Positions 18,988 through 29,038 of a stretch of 64,000 nucleotides of DNA are shown here, one piece after another. The notes beneath the pieces were generated by a model. That model worked only from the letters and a program-made list of their open reading frames with translations. It searched no databases and had not been told where the DNA came from. Where the stretch lies: positions 1,379,792 through 1,443,791 of the forward strand of contig WLWN01000001.1 in the NCBI GenBank assembly GCA_012103575.1, read 5' to 3'. The translations under genes and the position numbers were made by a program. Origin of the DNA: Kiritimatiellia bacterium. Lineage in GTDB: Bacteria > Verrucomicrobiota > Kiritimatiellia > WLWN01. Every line of letters begins with the position of its first letter. The stretch's first letter is position 1.

Positions 18988-19551
18988 TCACGACTGAGGT
19001 GTCGCGATGTAGCACGAAGAAAACCAGCTGATTACGTCGTCGGGAGAAACCTCTTCGAACGCTTGTGTGATCGCTTCAGATAGTTCCTGCTGACTGCGGG
19101 CTGCAAGGCTGCCCAACCGATTCTTTATCTTGTCCCACATTTTTTCAATGGGGTCGGAACCGGGGCTGTAGGGTGGAAGGAATCTTACATGGGCCCCACA
19201 TGACTCAATGAGTTCAATGACCTTGGGATTGTGATGGACGCGAAGATTGTCCATGATGACGATATCTTCAGGTGAAAGAGTCGGGAGAAAAACCCGGCGA
19301 ATATATTCTTCAAAAACAGCCGTGTCTGTCGCCCCCTCCCCCTCCATGGCCGCTGTTGTTCCGTCCAGGCGGACCGAAGAAATCAAGGTAGTGGTACACC
19401 AATGTCCATAAGGCGTTTTGGCAAAAAGCCTGTTCCCGCCCAACGCCCGGCCCCGCAGACGAGTCATATTCGTTTTCGCCCCGGATTCATCAATAAAGAC
19501 AAGGCGACTTGGATCAAGTTTGGCCACCTCTTGGATCCACTGCTTTCTCAA
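18988..19551 (-). CDS. IS630-family transposase, orfB (catalytic), copy 2
   Basis: The catalytic part starts after the orfA overlap and contains LVFIDESGAKTNM, IVIMDNLRVHH and PYSPGSDPIEKMWDKIKN, giving the D...D...D/E pattern. The frame is open upstream of the first Met as far as a TGA 17 codons before the natural junction. It would be joined to orfA by a +1 (or -2) shift near 19591-19603, giving the continuous family sequence YK-ETLHASEQDRADVNLLRK. Confidence 0.88.
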   Translation of the reverse strand: MRKQWIQEVAKLDPSRLVFIDESGAKTNMTRLRGRALGGNRLFAKTPYGHWCTTTLISSVRLDGTTAAMEGEGATDTAVFEEYIRRVFLPTLSPEDIVIMDNLRVHHNPKVIELIESCGAHVRFLPPYSPGSDPIEKMWDKIKNRLGSLAARSQQELSEAITQAFEEVSPDDVISWFSSCYIATPQS

Positions 19552-19924
19552 GAGATTTACATCCGCCCGGTCTTGCTCGCTGGCGTGAAGCGTTTCTTTT
19601 ATACCGGCAGCCCAACCGATTCAACGCCCGCTGTACGGCCATGATCGATCCCTTCACGCCGCTCATGTTCTTGAGTTCTTCAAGCGTTGCATCGGGATGT
19701 TTGCCCCCCAGTTGAGCCAACGCCTTGAGCTGCTCGCTGTAGAGGGCCTGACGATGCCCACGCGGTCGGGGAGCGGTCTGTCCGGTTTCGTTGAAACGAG
19801 AGAGCCCACGCTGAAACGTTCTAAGATCTACACGATAAGAAGATGCGATATCGGCCTGGGAACCTTTGCCCATTTTGTAGGCATCTATCGCACGCCGCCG
19901 GATTTCTGCTGTTGCTATACTCAT
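19514..19924 (-). CDS. IS630-family transposase, orfA (DNA binding), copy 2
   Basis: 136 residues from MSIATAEIRRRAIDAYKMGK. It has two helix-turn-helix modules: SQADIASSYRVDLRTFQRGL and DATLEELKNMSGVKGSIMAV. Its last 25 residues after GCRYK are out of the family frame, because the true continuation lies in the orfB frame. The same arrangement exists in copies 1 and 3. Confidence 0.85.
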   Translation of the reverse strand: MSIATAEIRRRAIDAYKMGKGSQADIASSYRVDLRTFQRGLSRFNETGQTAPRPRGHRQALYSEQLKALAQLGGKHPDATLEELKNMSGVKGSIMAVQRALNRLGCRYKRNASRQRARPGGCKSLEKAVDPRGGQT

Positions 19925-19975
19925 GTCATGGAGTATAGATCTTCTAGAGAGGCATTTTAATCGTTAAATGCTCTA

Positions 19976-20553
19976 ACGACAAACTTCTCAAGCGAATCAT
20001 GAAGGAAGCGTTCTCGTCGGATGAAAATGCTCTCTTTGACGAAGAGCAGTACAAAGTGAAGACCGAACGCATATGGACAATCAGGGAGATGATCCGTCTC
20101 GCGAAGGAGAACGCTTTCCATTTATCGGAAATGGATTGGGAAATACTGTATGCGCCACCAAACAAGACTTTCCTAACAACGGATGACCCATTCTTCATGC
20201 AGCCGCCGAAGGATCACCCGAAGTCTGGGTTCTACAGTGGATTTAGCATCTTGACACCCGGAGCCGTGAAAATTCTACCGCTGTCCGCAACGGCGTGTCT
20301 CATTATGCATGATGAATGCAAACGCATTGTGTATCGAGATATCGATTCTGATGAAACCCGACAGATCAACCTCTGCCTGACGGACACGTGCTATCAGATG
20401 GTTATCAGCAGGGATGAACAGCTTGGTCGCAAAGACGGGTATCGACAAAAGAGATTGGGAGTCGCCGGTAACCGTTTCATGAGAACGGCTTCCGGCTGCG
20501 AAAGCGTTGGGGGTCAAGTAGTACCAGGGTATTGTAAAGTCTTTTTCCCTTAA
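19976..20553 (+). pseudogene. DUF4238-like protein, N-terminally truncated
   Basis: The open frame enters directly from the IS630 border (NDKLLKRIMKEAFSSDENAL). It carries the typical central part of DUF4238 proteins: MDWEILYAPPNKTFLTTDDP, GFSILTPGAVKILPLSATAC and INLCLTDTCYQMVISRDEQL. The N-terminal two thirds is missing, removed with the neighbouring IS30 end. The last roughly 20 residues may also be out of frame. DUF4238 function is unknown; some members occur in defence islands, so this may be a relic of such a gene. Confidence 0.6.
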
Positions 20554-20611
20554 AAAATTTTGGCAGAGTTGATCTGTGCGGGCCGCTTGATTCCGGTATC
20601 AAGACGGGTGG

Positions 20612-21824
20612 ATTGTAAAATTAAATGCCGCAAAAAATGGACCTGAGAGCTTCTGTTCATGCGGCGATCTCCAAATCGAAACACTCCTGTGCGGGTTTGT
20701 ATTCTAGGATCTTGCGAGGATAGTTGTTAATCCATTTTTCAATCTCACCAATACGGTCGATGGTATATTTTCCGATGTTGTCTCCTTTGGCGACGAAACG
20801 ACGAACCATACGGTTGGCATTTTCGTTGGAGCCTCGTTCCCAGGAAGAATACGGGTGAGCATAATAGAGTTTAACACGTCTCTTTTTGCTAAATCCGGAA
20901 CGTTCCATCTGCTCCACGTCGAGAAACTCGCTCCCGTTATCGGCTGTAATCGACTTGAACATCGATCTGAATGGGCCAACTCCCATCGATCTTTCGATCG
21001 CTTTGAGGGCCTGCAGAACCGATGCCTGTGTTTTATCCGAAAGTTTTCTCACCCTTAGCATTCGGGTCTTTCTTTCTACTAACGTCATTAAAACCGGTTT
21101 TGAAGTTCCTTTTCCGCCGACGATCAAATCCAATTCCCAGTGCCCAAATTCCTCGCGTTTTTCTACGGTCTTAGGTCGTTTTTCGATACTGGTCCTTCGG
21201 GCATGTTGCTTTTTAACCCGCTTAATAGCACGTCTTTTTCGTTTTATCCGTTTTCGTTTTTCCCATAGGGACTCGTTGCTCACCCCCGGGATGAGACCTT
21301 GGTCAATATAGGTATACAGCGTTTTTGTACTCACCGCTGCAGGTCTCTGCTCTTGTTTAAGCAAAGGAGCAACCACATCGGGTGAGCGTTTGTGAACAAG
21401 AATGTGCTCGCTGATAAACACAGCCGTTTCATGATGCTTTCCAAGCTTAAGCTCAGGTCCCTTGGCCGTCGCATTTAGATCATGAAGTTCCTGGGCTCGA
21501 TCACTGCTGTATGCTTTCTTCTTTCGCAGTTCTGTATCGAAATGCTCTACCTCCCCACGTTTGATTTCGCGCTCTATGGTTCGACGATGCCTTCCCAGAT
21601 AGCTGGCTATCTCCAAAGGACGTCCTGGGTTTTTGAGCATTGTTTCAATCATGATCCGTTCTTTCTGTGTCAAATGCTTGCCTTTTCGGGGATGAATACT
21701 ACTCTTGATTTGTTCCATGTCTTTCTCCTTTTTTTGTCTTCTGTCGAGTTTTTAAATCTAGAAGATTTCGGCATGGAACACTCCTGTTTTACAATATCTT
21801 CTTTTGGGCATTTAATATTACAAT
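20612..21824 (-). mobile_element. IS30-family element B, complete
   Basis: About 1213 bp with imperfect terminal inverted repeats, ATTGTAAAATTAAATGCC on the left and the inverse of ATTGTAATATTAAATGCC on the right. It contains one intact transposase gene. It is almost identical to element A at 18236 and is in inverted orientation to it; the pair brackets IS630 copy 2 and the DUF4238 fragment. No convincing target duplication is visible at the two ends. Confidence 0.9.
20657..21718 (-). CDS. IS30-family transposase
   Basis: 353 residues, full length. It has an N-terminal helix-turn-helix (ERIMIETMLKNPGRPLEIAS), a Lys/Arg-rich linker and an rve-type DDE catalytic domain. The triad is visible in GHWELDLIVGG, KSITADNGSEFLDVEQ and GSNENANRMVRRFVAKG, followed by the typical NYPRKILEYKPAQECFD end. 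The start is supported by aggagaaagac before ATG. The frame is undamaged, so this copy could be active and could also act on the truncated element A. Confidence 0.93.
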   Translation of the reverse strand: MEQIKSSIHPRKGKHLTQKERIMIETMLKNPGRPLEIASYLGRHRRTIEREIKRGEVEHFDTELRKKKAYSSDRAQELHDLNATAKGPELKLGKHHETAVFISEHILVHKRSPDVVAPLLKQEQRPAAVSTKTLYTYIDQGLIPGVSNESLWEKRKRIKRKRRAIKRVKKQHARRTSIEKRPKTVEKREEFGHWELDLIVGGKGTSKPVLMTLVERKTRMLRVRKLSDKTQASVLQALKAIERSMGVGPFRSMFKSITADNGSEFLDVEQMERSGFSKKRRVKLYYAHPYSSWERGSNENANRMVRRFVAKGDNIGKYTIDRIGEIEKWINNYPRKILEYKPAQECFDLEIAA

Positions 21825-22400
21825 TCTCATTCATCGGAATGAGAAACGTTCCTCTTGACACCGGGTTCATAAAGGGGTGGACAACTTGTCCATTGAAGAG
21901 AAGAAAGATTTTTACAGCCTGCTACCCTGGTTTCTAAACTTTTTAAACAGGCCATTCAAAAAACGGAGCTTCAGAATCGACGAGAACACATTTTCTTGAG
22001 TGGCCCTATACGATTATTCATCCTTCCGGAAATGCCGTTTTCAGGGCCTGGAATCATTCCCATCAAAGTCTCCAACCCTTGGCCATCAACAGTGGTAAAA
22101 GCTCCATCCTCTAGATCGGTCCTCAAAAAACCATTCCATCCATTGGGAAAAAAGGGCTTAAAAAAGGTCAAGCCAGGAAAAAAAAGAGGGAAGAAATTGA
22201 AATTCATTCTCTGGAAATAGAGTGAATCTCGTATTCCAATCGCTATACCCATTAAGCTAGGAGAAACTACGCTCTAGCACCCAACGTTTCGGAATGACAA
22301 CCCATCTTTAACTCCTTTGCTAATTTTCAACCTTCCGGTTCCATTTTCTTTCTACATGTACCAGATCTCTCTTTTTGTACAATTTTCGCTGCGTGTCAGC
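21825..22400. other. Stretch without a supported gene
   Basis: This gap between the IS30 element and the AsmA-like gene has frames of up to 93 codons on both strands (minus 22252-21971; plus 21996-22220). Neither shows recognisable domains or a good ribosome-binding site. The plus-strand frame is rich in Lys and Pro. I see no rRNA, tRNA or strong hairpin here. Confidence 0.4.
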
Positions 22401-22407
22401 TGTAGTG

Positions 22408-23262
22408 CTACTTCGCCTCTTCCTTCTTACCCAAAAAGCCTGACACATCTCCGAGTAGCTTTGACGCACCTTCCTGAACTTTACTGCCAATATCCTTAGC
22501 TGCATCTCCAGCCACACCAACCGCATCGGCTATATTTTCAAGTCCTTTTCCCACCACTTCTTTTTCCAAAAAATCACCGGCCGAAACGACCTTAAGAATG
22601 CTTTCATTAATCGCAGAAAGAACCAGCGTAATAATATCTTTTATCGAACTCCCTTCACCTTCTTTACCAATATCAGTAAGATGGATGGCCGGTAATAAAA
22701 TCGTAAGCACTTTACCTCCCAAAATTTTCATGCTCAGATTTACCTGCGCCCCTTCAAGCAAAAAATCAGTGATTATAAGCTTTTTGCCAGGTTCTTCTTC
22801 CTTGGATTCGGAAGATTTTTCATCCGCCTCTTCGTCATCTTCCTCCTTAGAGGGACTGTCTGATTCCATTTGCTCCAGCAGTGCTTGAATGTTGTTCCCT
22901 TTTAGAGAAGTCTCAAATGTAATTTCAGGATCCCGAATGTGAATCTTCTCAATCTCAATCGTATCGGACAATATCGATCCGACCTTAATCTTTATATCAA
23001 ACTCATTAAGCTCAAACATGCTGGGCGTTTTGAATCCTTCCGGATTCCCCACAAACAATTTTTTTAGATTCACCTCACCTTCCAACAAAGAAAAATCCGC
23101 ATTTTCTAGTGTAATCGGAACCCCTGTGACCTTTGGACCCATCGTTTCAACACTCGTCTTAATAATCGGTCCCATAAACAAAGTTATAATGACCACCACC
23201 AGAACAATAAGAACAATAAAAATGCCTACAATCGACTTAATCAACTTCATCATTTTTCTCAT
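22408..23262 (-). CDS. AsmA-like membrane-anchored protein
   Basis: 284 residues. One N-terminal transmembrane helix (IKSIVGIFIVLIVLVVVIIT) is followed by features of the AsmA/TamB-like family: GPKVTGVPITLENADFSLLE, LKKLFVGNPEGFKTPSMFEL and IEIEKIHIRDPEITFETS. A very acidic linker (SPSKEEDDEEADEKSSESKE) separates this from a second beta segment, LIITDFLLEGAQVNLSMKIL. An alanine/glycine-rich helical tail follows. Such proteins act in the envelope, probably in lipid transport or outer-membrane assembly; the specific role is unknown. The length is short for AsmA but normal for the small AsmA-like class. Confidence 0.75.
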   Translation of the reverse strand: MRKMMKLIKSIVGIFIVLIVLVVVIITLFMGPIIKTSVETMGPKVTGVPITLENADFSLLEGEVNLKKLFVGNPEGFKTPSMFELNEFDIKIKVGSILSDTIEIEKIHIRDPEITFETSLKGNNIQALLEQMESDSPSKEEDDEEADEKSSESKEEEPGKKLIITDFLLEGAQVNLSMKILGGKVLTILLPAIHLTDIGKEGEGSSIKDIITLVLSAINESILKVVSAGDFLEKEVVGKGLENIADAVGVAGDAAKDIGSKVQEGASKLLGDVSGFLGKKEEAK

Positions 23263-23400
23263 AATTTCTATTTAGTTAGATAACCGATTTTTCTACACCA
23301 TTTCTTTAAACCTGCTCATTTATATACTTTTTTGATGAATGATGTAAACTTTTAATAACGGTTGGAGAGGGTGCCCGCATGCCACCATCTACGCTTGAGT

Positions 23401-25194
23401 TTAGGGTGTATTATCGCTCACGTCACAATACCAATCGGTTCCATCATAAACACAAGACATGTGATCACCAACAGAAGCACTCCAATCTACCCCACCATTT
23501 CCCTTTAGATTAGAAGCCGTAAAATCAAAGGCGGTGTTGGCATCAGCGATAATGACTTTATAAGAGGTGCCAACAACTCCATCACTAAAGTTTGAAATCG
23601 TCGTGGGAGTCGTATTTACAGTCTTAAGAGTAAACGCTTTATAGACACTAGGGGTAGAATCACCATCCTCTAAAGAAGGAATAGTGGTTTGTATTTCATC
23701 CGGTTCGGTTTTGAGTGCTCCTAAACTGTTTGTACCTCCAAAAAACACTTGCGCGTTATCCTTATAACAATAATCCTGATAACAATCTATACGCCGATTG
23801 CTTCTATCCAAGTGCCCACCTATAGATTGATGGGTTCCAAATGCGTAAGGGAATCCTCTAACTAGATTGTTCGCATAATATAAGAATTTTGTTGATCTAT
23901 AATCCCTACACTATGCAGGTCGGCAATGCTACCGACACCTGCGCTGGCAACAATATTCGTTAGGGACTCTAATAAGATAATCGAATTATTGGCGATCGTT
24001 CCCGAAGGAACATACGCTGCATGAATTCCGTACTGCGTAAATCCTGATCCGCTATCTTCAAGTAAAGTTTCAAAAAGAACGGTGTTATCTTTAACCGTCA
24101 CATGGCCCTTTGATGCAGTCACAGTAATTCCTTCTCCTCCAAGTGGGAAATATACATAATTCGCGATAATTTTTGGATTTTCACTCTTTTCCGCTGCTTC
24201 TAGTAAACGCGTAAAAATACCAGAGGGATTTCTTATAATTCCGCTGGAACCGTATGCAGCATTCATTTGAATAATGTTGTTAGCGATTAAAACATTCCCA
24301 ATATCACATCGTATACCCCACCCTCCATTTATAGGCCAATCTTGTTCAACTTTATTCCCAAATATAATGGTAGGGATCGACAAAAACCTTTGTTGTTCAC
24401 TCGGAGACAGCGATGATATCACATCCCCTATGCTGCCAGGGAAAATAATACCTTCAAACGTAAAATTTTTAACGACATTGTCAGCAATTAGCCAACCCGC
24501 AGAATGCCCAAAGACGAAACCGTCTTTAGCGCTTGGGGTGTATTGAACATCATCTTCTGGTAAATCTACATATCCGTTAAAATAGTTACCAATAACCTGC
24601 GTATTTTCGGTAACGCCTTCGATCAGTCCACCAGCAAGCCCAGACGCATTGATGAAAGACCATATGCCAACATTAGGAAGGCCACCAGCGCCCGTACCTC
24701 GGATCGAAAGATTTCCATGCTGGGCTAAAAATCTGTTATTTTCGATCAAGCAACTCAGTGATCCTCTAAGCTCTATATCTCTATTGAGATTTCTAAACTC
24801 ACAGCTTTTTATAACAGCCCGAGGATTCAATGATTTTTTCAGAGCAAAAGACAGCGCTCTGGTAGAATCTGTTGGAGAAGACAGCGCTGTACCTAGAGGA
24901 CCTAATGCATAAGTAGGCGTACCGTTTGTGTCTATGCTGGCAATAGGATCAATTAACTCGAAGGTTAGATCATCAACAATCACTTCTTCATACCCGTGTG
25001 CAAAATCTATAAAAGCAATATATGACCCAATCCCATCATAGGTTGGATACGAAAATACTCTGGCATTATCTCCAATAATTTTTATACTCCGTCCATTAGG
25101 TGCACTATCATACCGGGTGAAAGGAACAAGTGTCTGTCCATTCGTATTAGGTTTTAAATGGAGGGCCCCACAAATTTTGAACCTTTAACAATGT
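23401..25194 (-). pseudogene. Right-handed beta-helix (tailspike/pectate-lyase-like) protein, 5' truncated by IS1380
   Basis: The reading frame begins directly at the IS1380 border. A frame starting GALHLKPNTNGQTLVPFTRY is open from about 25170, continues through parallel beta-helix rungs (LIENNRFLAQHGNLSIRG, IRCDIGNVLIANNIIQMNAA and GHVTVKDNTVLFETLLED), and ends prematurely at 23862. A one-base shift in an A-run near 23887-23890 restores FLYYANNLVRGFPYAFG and then the last 136 residues, ending GDHMSCVYDGTDWYCDVSDN. That C-terminus resembles phage tail-fibre or tailspike trimerisation ends. The promoter-proximal part is missing and not seen on the other side of the IS. Confidence 0.75.
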
Positions 25195-26839
25195 CCTGAA
25201 TCCGTCAGCTATCGTTTCGGAAGGCGTTTTGGGGCTCAAAAGTTGAAAACTTTTTCCTTGAGATGCTCGCTTTTGGGCGGATTCGGACCGGCAAGTATCA
25301 CCCTGATGAATTTTTTGAGCGTACAGGTCAGATTCACTCTGATTTGACCATTTTGGGGCGTAGGCCTCCTTGGGCAGTCGCCTTAGAGTATTGTTAAAGG
25401 TGCACGGAGGGCTATGCGAAGGAATGGGCAATATCTTGTATCACTTCAGACCAGCGACAACGCTTGCCAAAGTGAAGTTCAATTCGTCCGGCGTGGCGGA
25501 CCAATCGAACCGCGCAATAAACGATATTTTTGAGAACCGTTTTGATTCGCCAGCGCGGGATGTTGATTTTCTGCGGGGCAAGCCCAGCCCGTTTGATGAC
25601 CTCTTGGCCAAGATGGCGCAATAGGTTGAAGGCCACCATGGCGCATAACAGAATAATCTTATTGGCACAGAGTCTCCCCGAAGGCAATCGCTCAACATCA
25701 AGATCGCTTTTGAGTTCACTGTGGTACTGCTCGCTGGGGCCATGTCCATGATAGAGATCTAGCACCGTCTTGGCACGACAAGAGAGGTCCGTCCACCAGG
25801 TGTTTACCTCAAGTTTAGGAACCAGAAGTTTCTGACCATCGATATCGATGGTGCGTTCAATCACTTCGAAGGCCACCGGGACACAAGGGCGGTTTTGGTC
25901 GCCACCGGGATGGAAATGATCGAAAAAGCCTGTGTAAACGTTCTTGCCTTCACGACTGTCTTGTTTGTCTTCAACTCGGCGTGCAAGGGCCAGCATTTGT
26001 TCAGGACATTCGCGGCGAGGATTTCGCTTTACGATAAAATAATGATCCCCAAAAGCGTCGAAGTTATCGGCCGCAGCGTTGCCACTATCAAGCCGAAGCA
26101 AACATTTTCCACCCAGGCCCAGGGTTTGGAGCGTTTCAACGCTGCGGGCAATAAACGCGGTCGTTCCCGACTGACAATGTTGTTTACCGGGTCGAAGTTC
26201 GCACTCAAGCATGTGGCCTTGAGTGCCCACATAGGCAAATATCGGGGCGTAACCATCATGGCCCTTCTAGGTGTAGGAAACGCCTTCTTTCGAAGAGCCT
26301 GAGTGATCCAAAGGGCTCACATCGATATCGACGGGAACAAGATCAAGCCCTTCGACATCTACCTAGCCAAAGGGGCCCGAGGAAAGAAGTTCGGTGTTGA
26401 GTTTGCGTAGCCCCACATGGGTTCTGGCTGGGGGCAGGTCGTCGGAACGACATCGGAACACCGGCTCAGAGGCTACCTTTTTAAGTCCAAAGGCATTCAT
26501 AAAAATCTCATCACCCCGGTACAGGTCGATATCATTGAAATCGGTTCGACCGTTGCAAAGTAAGCCGATCTGGGTAAGGAGGATCTCCCGATCAGAGATC
26601 GCATCGGAGCGGCGTGGTTGAAAATTGGAGGGAAGAATCCGTTGAGCATGATCCTCAAGCAGTAGGCCGCAAAGATGATTTCCGCTTGTGCTGTTGAGTT
26701 CGCCCTTGCCAGTCTTTATTTTATATTGTTTCATATACATACCTGTTGGGGTGGGGTTGTTTGTTTGAATACGGGTATGCTACCCGCTTTAGCCCAACAG
26801 GTAATGAAAAATCGTCAGATTTTGTCTGACGGATTCAGG
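25195..26839 (-). mobile_element. IS1380-family element, copy 2, full length
   Basis: 1645 bp with 14-bp terminal inverted repeats CCTGAATCCGTCAG. The termini are followed by subterminal differences. It carries one transposase gene with two in-frame TAG codons. There is no matching duplication at its two flanks (AATGT versus TACTT). With the 5'-truncated beta-helix gene on its left, this indicates a deletion or recombination after insertion. Its termini are nearly the same as those of the 163-bp palindromic elements elsewhere in the window. Confidence 0.92.
25412..26740 (-). pseudogene. IS1380-family transposase with two in-frame TAG codons
   Basis: A single frame (about 442 codons) runs from MYMKQYKIKTGKGELNSTSG to EVIQDIAHSFA and is interrupted only by TAG near 26361 and 26271. 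The family pattern is present: SDAISDREILLTQIGLLCNG, FNDIDLYRGDEIF, DVSPLDHSGSSKEGVSYT, LRLDSGNAAADNFDAFGDHY, YHGHGPSEQYHSELKSDLDV and FNLLRHLGQEVIKRAG. The first TAG lies in GGCTAGG and could derive from GGC-CAG-G (Gln). The second lies in ACCTAGAAG and could derive from ACC-TGG-AAG (Trp). Both fit a C-to-T change at a CCWGG site. If these are sequencing errors, the enzyme may be intact. Confidence 0.8.
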
Positions 26840-26904
26840 TACTTATAATAGGCTATCGCTCTCGTATACTTTGAGGTGATGAACAGCAAATTTTCAGGTT
26901 GGCA

Positions 26905-27211
26905 AACCATTGGCAAAAAGATGTTGAAGTTGCGGATTATACATTCAGATAATGAAATATATCTGCTATACGTCGGATAGGGTAATCCCGATGGCAATAC
27001 CACATACGGCCAATCTTCAAAAGGGAGAAGGATCAAGATTTATGTACCAGAAAACCAAGTGAGTATAACGACAAGAGAAGGGCTGCCATATCAACCCATG
27101 CGATTCGCCAAGAAAATACTTGAATTTCGGGAACGCATTTACGTGAGTATGGAAAACTTAGAAGGCATCCTGAATCATGAGTTTTCAATTCGACCAGCAA
27201 GCGACATCTAG
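26905..27211 (+). other. Possible coding remnant, unrecognised
   Basis: A frame with one internal TAG reads from about MLKLRIIHSDNEIYLL through GNPDGNTTYGQSSKGRRIKI, NQVSITTREGLPYQPMRFAK and FRERIYVSMENLEGILNHEF to a TAG at 27209. It has protein-like composition but no domain I recognise. It is adjacent to the IS1380 border and may be the 3' part of a gene cut by the IS. Confidence 0.3.
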
Positions 27212-27238
27212 TGCAAACAGGGTCAACAAAAAGATTCA

Positions 27239-27920
27239 GTGAAGAAAAAACCCACGCCATGTCTTAGTCGACTCAGGCTCCTGAGCCTCGTTCTTCTCTG
27301 CGGTTGTGGGAGCAAAGATATCGAGCTCGACGAACTGGCACGAGCTGGCCATAGAGTAGAGGGCCCGAAGGTTTTTCCAGTCTTCGCCGACAAGACTGAC
27401 TTCGAGCCCCTTGCGGATCCCCGTCCGGAGGACTGGCTACTCGGACCGGGCCGGGACGAGCGTCCTCAGACCTCTACAGACTACGTCACTGGTAATCCGG
27501 TTCGCGCCTCGACACAATGGCGGCGGGTCGTTCTACAGCCACTGGGCCAATTCAATCCAGGAGATCAGGAACTCCTCGAGTCGTTCCGTGGGTTCGCATC
27601 GCTTTTTTTTGTTTGTCCGATCAATCTAGCTAAAGTCCTCCCCCTACCGGCTTCGAGACGCCGGGAACGGATTCAAAATCAGGGGTCGTTCGAGAAGAAG
27701 CGGGTCCAGCACCACACGAAGACGACCATGGAAGAGGTCCTCGCACACAAGATCGGAGATATTTTCAGCATAGAACATTGTCTCCACTATCGATCTGGTC
27801 TGGAACCGGGGATGGGATGCATTGGATTGGTACCGGGATCTCGAACGTTTCTACCGCGAACAGCCTCTGGAAAGGGAGGCAACCTGGTATGCGCAACGGA
27901 TGAAACGCTTGGACAGCTAG
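27239..27920 (+). pseudogene. Archaemetzincin-like metalloprotease, degraded
   Basis: The N-terminal part, after a lipoprotein-like signal (LLSLVLLCGCGSKD), reads FEPLADPRPEDWLL, then GNPVRASTQWRRVVLQPLGQ, then ELLESFRGFASLFF, as in archaemetzincins. The middle is deleted. The zinc motif HExGHxxGxxHC is visible only in altered form (HKIGDIFSIEHCLHY). A +1 frame then gives the family-like C-terminus LVWNRGWDALDWYRDLERFY and EATWYAQRMKRLDS, ending TAG at 27918-27920. The loss of the catalytic Glu and a zinc His, plus deletions, shows real decay rather than only base-calling error. The segment is clearly more GC-rich than its surroundings, suggesting transfer from another genome. Confidence 0.65.
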
Positions 27921-28023
27921 GCTGAGGATTTATCTTTACCTGATACGTCAAACTGAGATGAGAGGGCCGCTTGACATAAAGCGCGCAATATATTATACTT
28001 ATCCTAACCGTTGAACCTACGTC

Positions 28024-28443
28024 ATGATAAATATCGATAAGTACTCGTTCGTACTCGGAGTCATAGCTGGAACAGGTATTCTTGCCCTCCTCCACTGCGC
28101 TTTCCTCCTCCTAAAGCCCTGGCGACACGCTTTCTTCTCCGGAGCGCCCGTTCCGCTTGCATTCATAATAGGAATGCGATTCCGGGAGTCTCCACCGATG
28201 TTACTGATCGAGGCATACACCAAGCTGATGAAGCTTGGCGTCTCTGTTACTATCGACGAGGTCAAAATGGTCTATCTGACAGACAAGTTTGCAGCATCGA
28301 CACCAAACGCCTTGGCAAAGCTTGTTCAAGAACACCCAGCAATAAAGAATAAAAAAGAGGTCCAACAAAAAAATTCAGAACAAGCGGGACTGACTGTCGC
28401 TGAGATCCGATGTCCGGCGAAGCGAGAAATCGGAGGAAAAACT
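28024..28443 (+). CDS. Short flotillin-like (FloA/UPF0365-type) membrane protein, possibly partial
   Basis: The ATG at 28024 starts a protein with one transmembrane helix (FVLGVIAGTGILALLHCAFL). It then has FFSGAPVPLAFIIGMRFRES, PPMLLIEAYTKLMKLGVSVT and IDEVKMVYLTDKFAASTPNA. The block PVxLxxIIGMRxRxxPP followed by an AYxxLxKxG helix resembles the start of FloA-like flotillin proteins, which scaffold membrane domains. Only about 110 residues match, and the frame then runs on without a stop into the next gene, so the C-terminus or stop may be lost. Confidence 0.45.
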
Positions 28444-29038
28444 ATGGATCAGAATTTTACTAAATTGGCTTTCACAGATAGTGTGAAAAAAGCCCAGGAA
28501 CACTATGGTTCTCGAATATCATATTCCCGCACGGAAAAGTCGGGCGACCGCTATGTTTTGACTAAAATAGAGACTCAGTTCATTGAATCTAGGGACAGTT
28601 TTTTTATGGCTACAAGAGGAGAGAATGGGTGGCCTTATATACAGTTTCGTGGCGGGCCAAAGGGCTTTCTCAAGATTATCGATGACACGACACTCAGCAT
28701 GGCTGATTTTCGTGGAAAATCGACAATACATCAGTGTCGGCAATATTAATTCGACTCAGAAAACATCCCTTTTCCTTATTGACTACCCATCGCAACGACG
28801 GCTTAAGATTTGGGCAACATCCGAAGTAATTGATGCACATCAAAATCAGGCGTTATTAGCAAAATTAAGTGTGCCCGGCTACAAAGCAGTCATTGAGCGC
28901 TTAATTCTTTTCGAAATTCAGGCATATGACTGGAACTGCCCTCAACATATAACACCGCGATATACGGCTGAAGAAATTGAGCAAGGGATGGTCGGGCTCG
29001 ATTCAAAGCATGCCAGAAATCAATCTTTGTCTAGTTGA
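28444..29038 (+). pseudogene. Pyridoxamine 5'-phosphate oxidase-family protein, frameshifted
   Basis: The start is the ATG at 28444 behind a strong GGAGG. The split-barrel flavin-binding family shows FIESRDSFFMATRGENGWPY, IQFRGGPKGFLKIIDDTTLS and a +1-frame continuation, NRQYISVGNINSTQKTSLFL, then LIDYPSQRRLKIWATSEVID. The frame changes at the A-run 28715-28718; one A fewer fuses them. The C-terminus has NCPQHITPRYTAEEIEQGM, as in a PNPOx subgroup. It is likely an FMN- or F420-dependent reductase of unknown substrate. It ends inside the opposite-strand comEC end (19-bp overlap). Confidence 0.65.

Larger units (their letters stand above)
18979..19975 (-). mobile_element. IS630-family insertion sequence, copy 2
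   Basis: 997 bp bounded by TA, with ends TAGAGTGCTTCACGACTGAGG and the inverse of TAATCGTTAAATGCTCTA. It carries the best-preserved pair of transposase frames of the three copies. The left flank is a truncated IS30 transposase and the right flank is a DUF4238-like gene fragment. The two flanks are unrelated, so this copy sits at a deletion or recombination junction rather than a simple insertion. Confidence 0.9.

Noticed and set aside
25530..26302. Plus-strand frames inside IS1380 copy 2
   Set aside because: They are shadows of the minus-strand transposase; the same shadows appear in copy 1.
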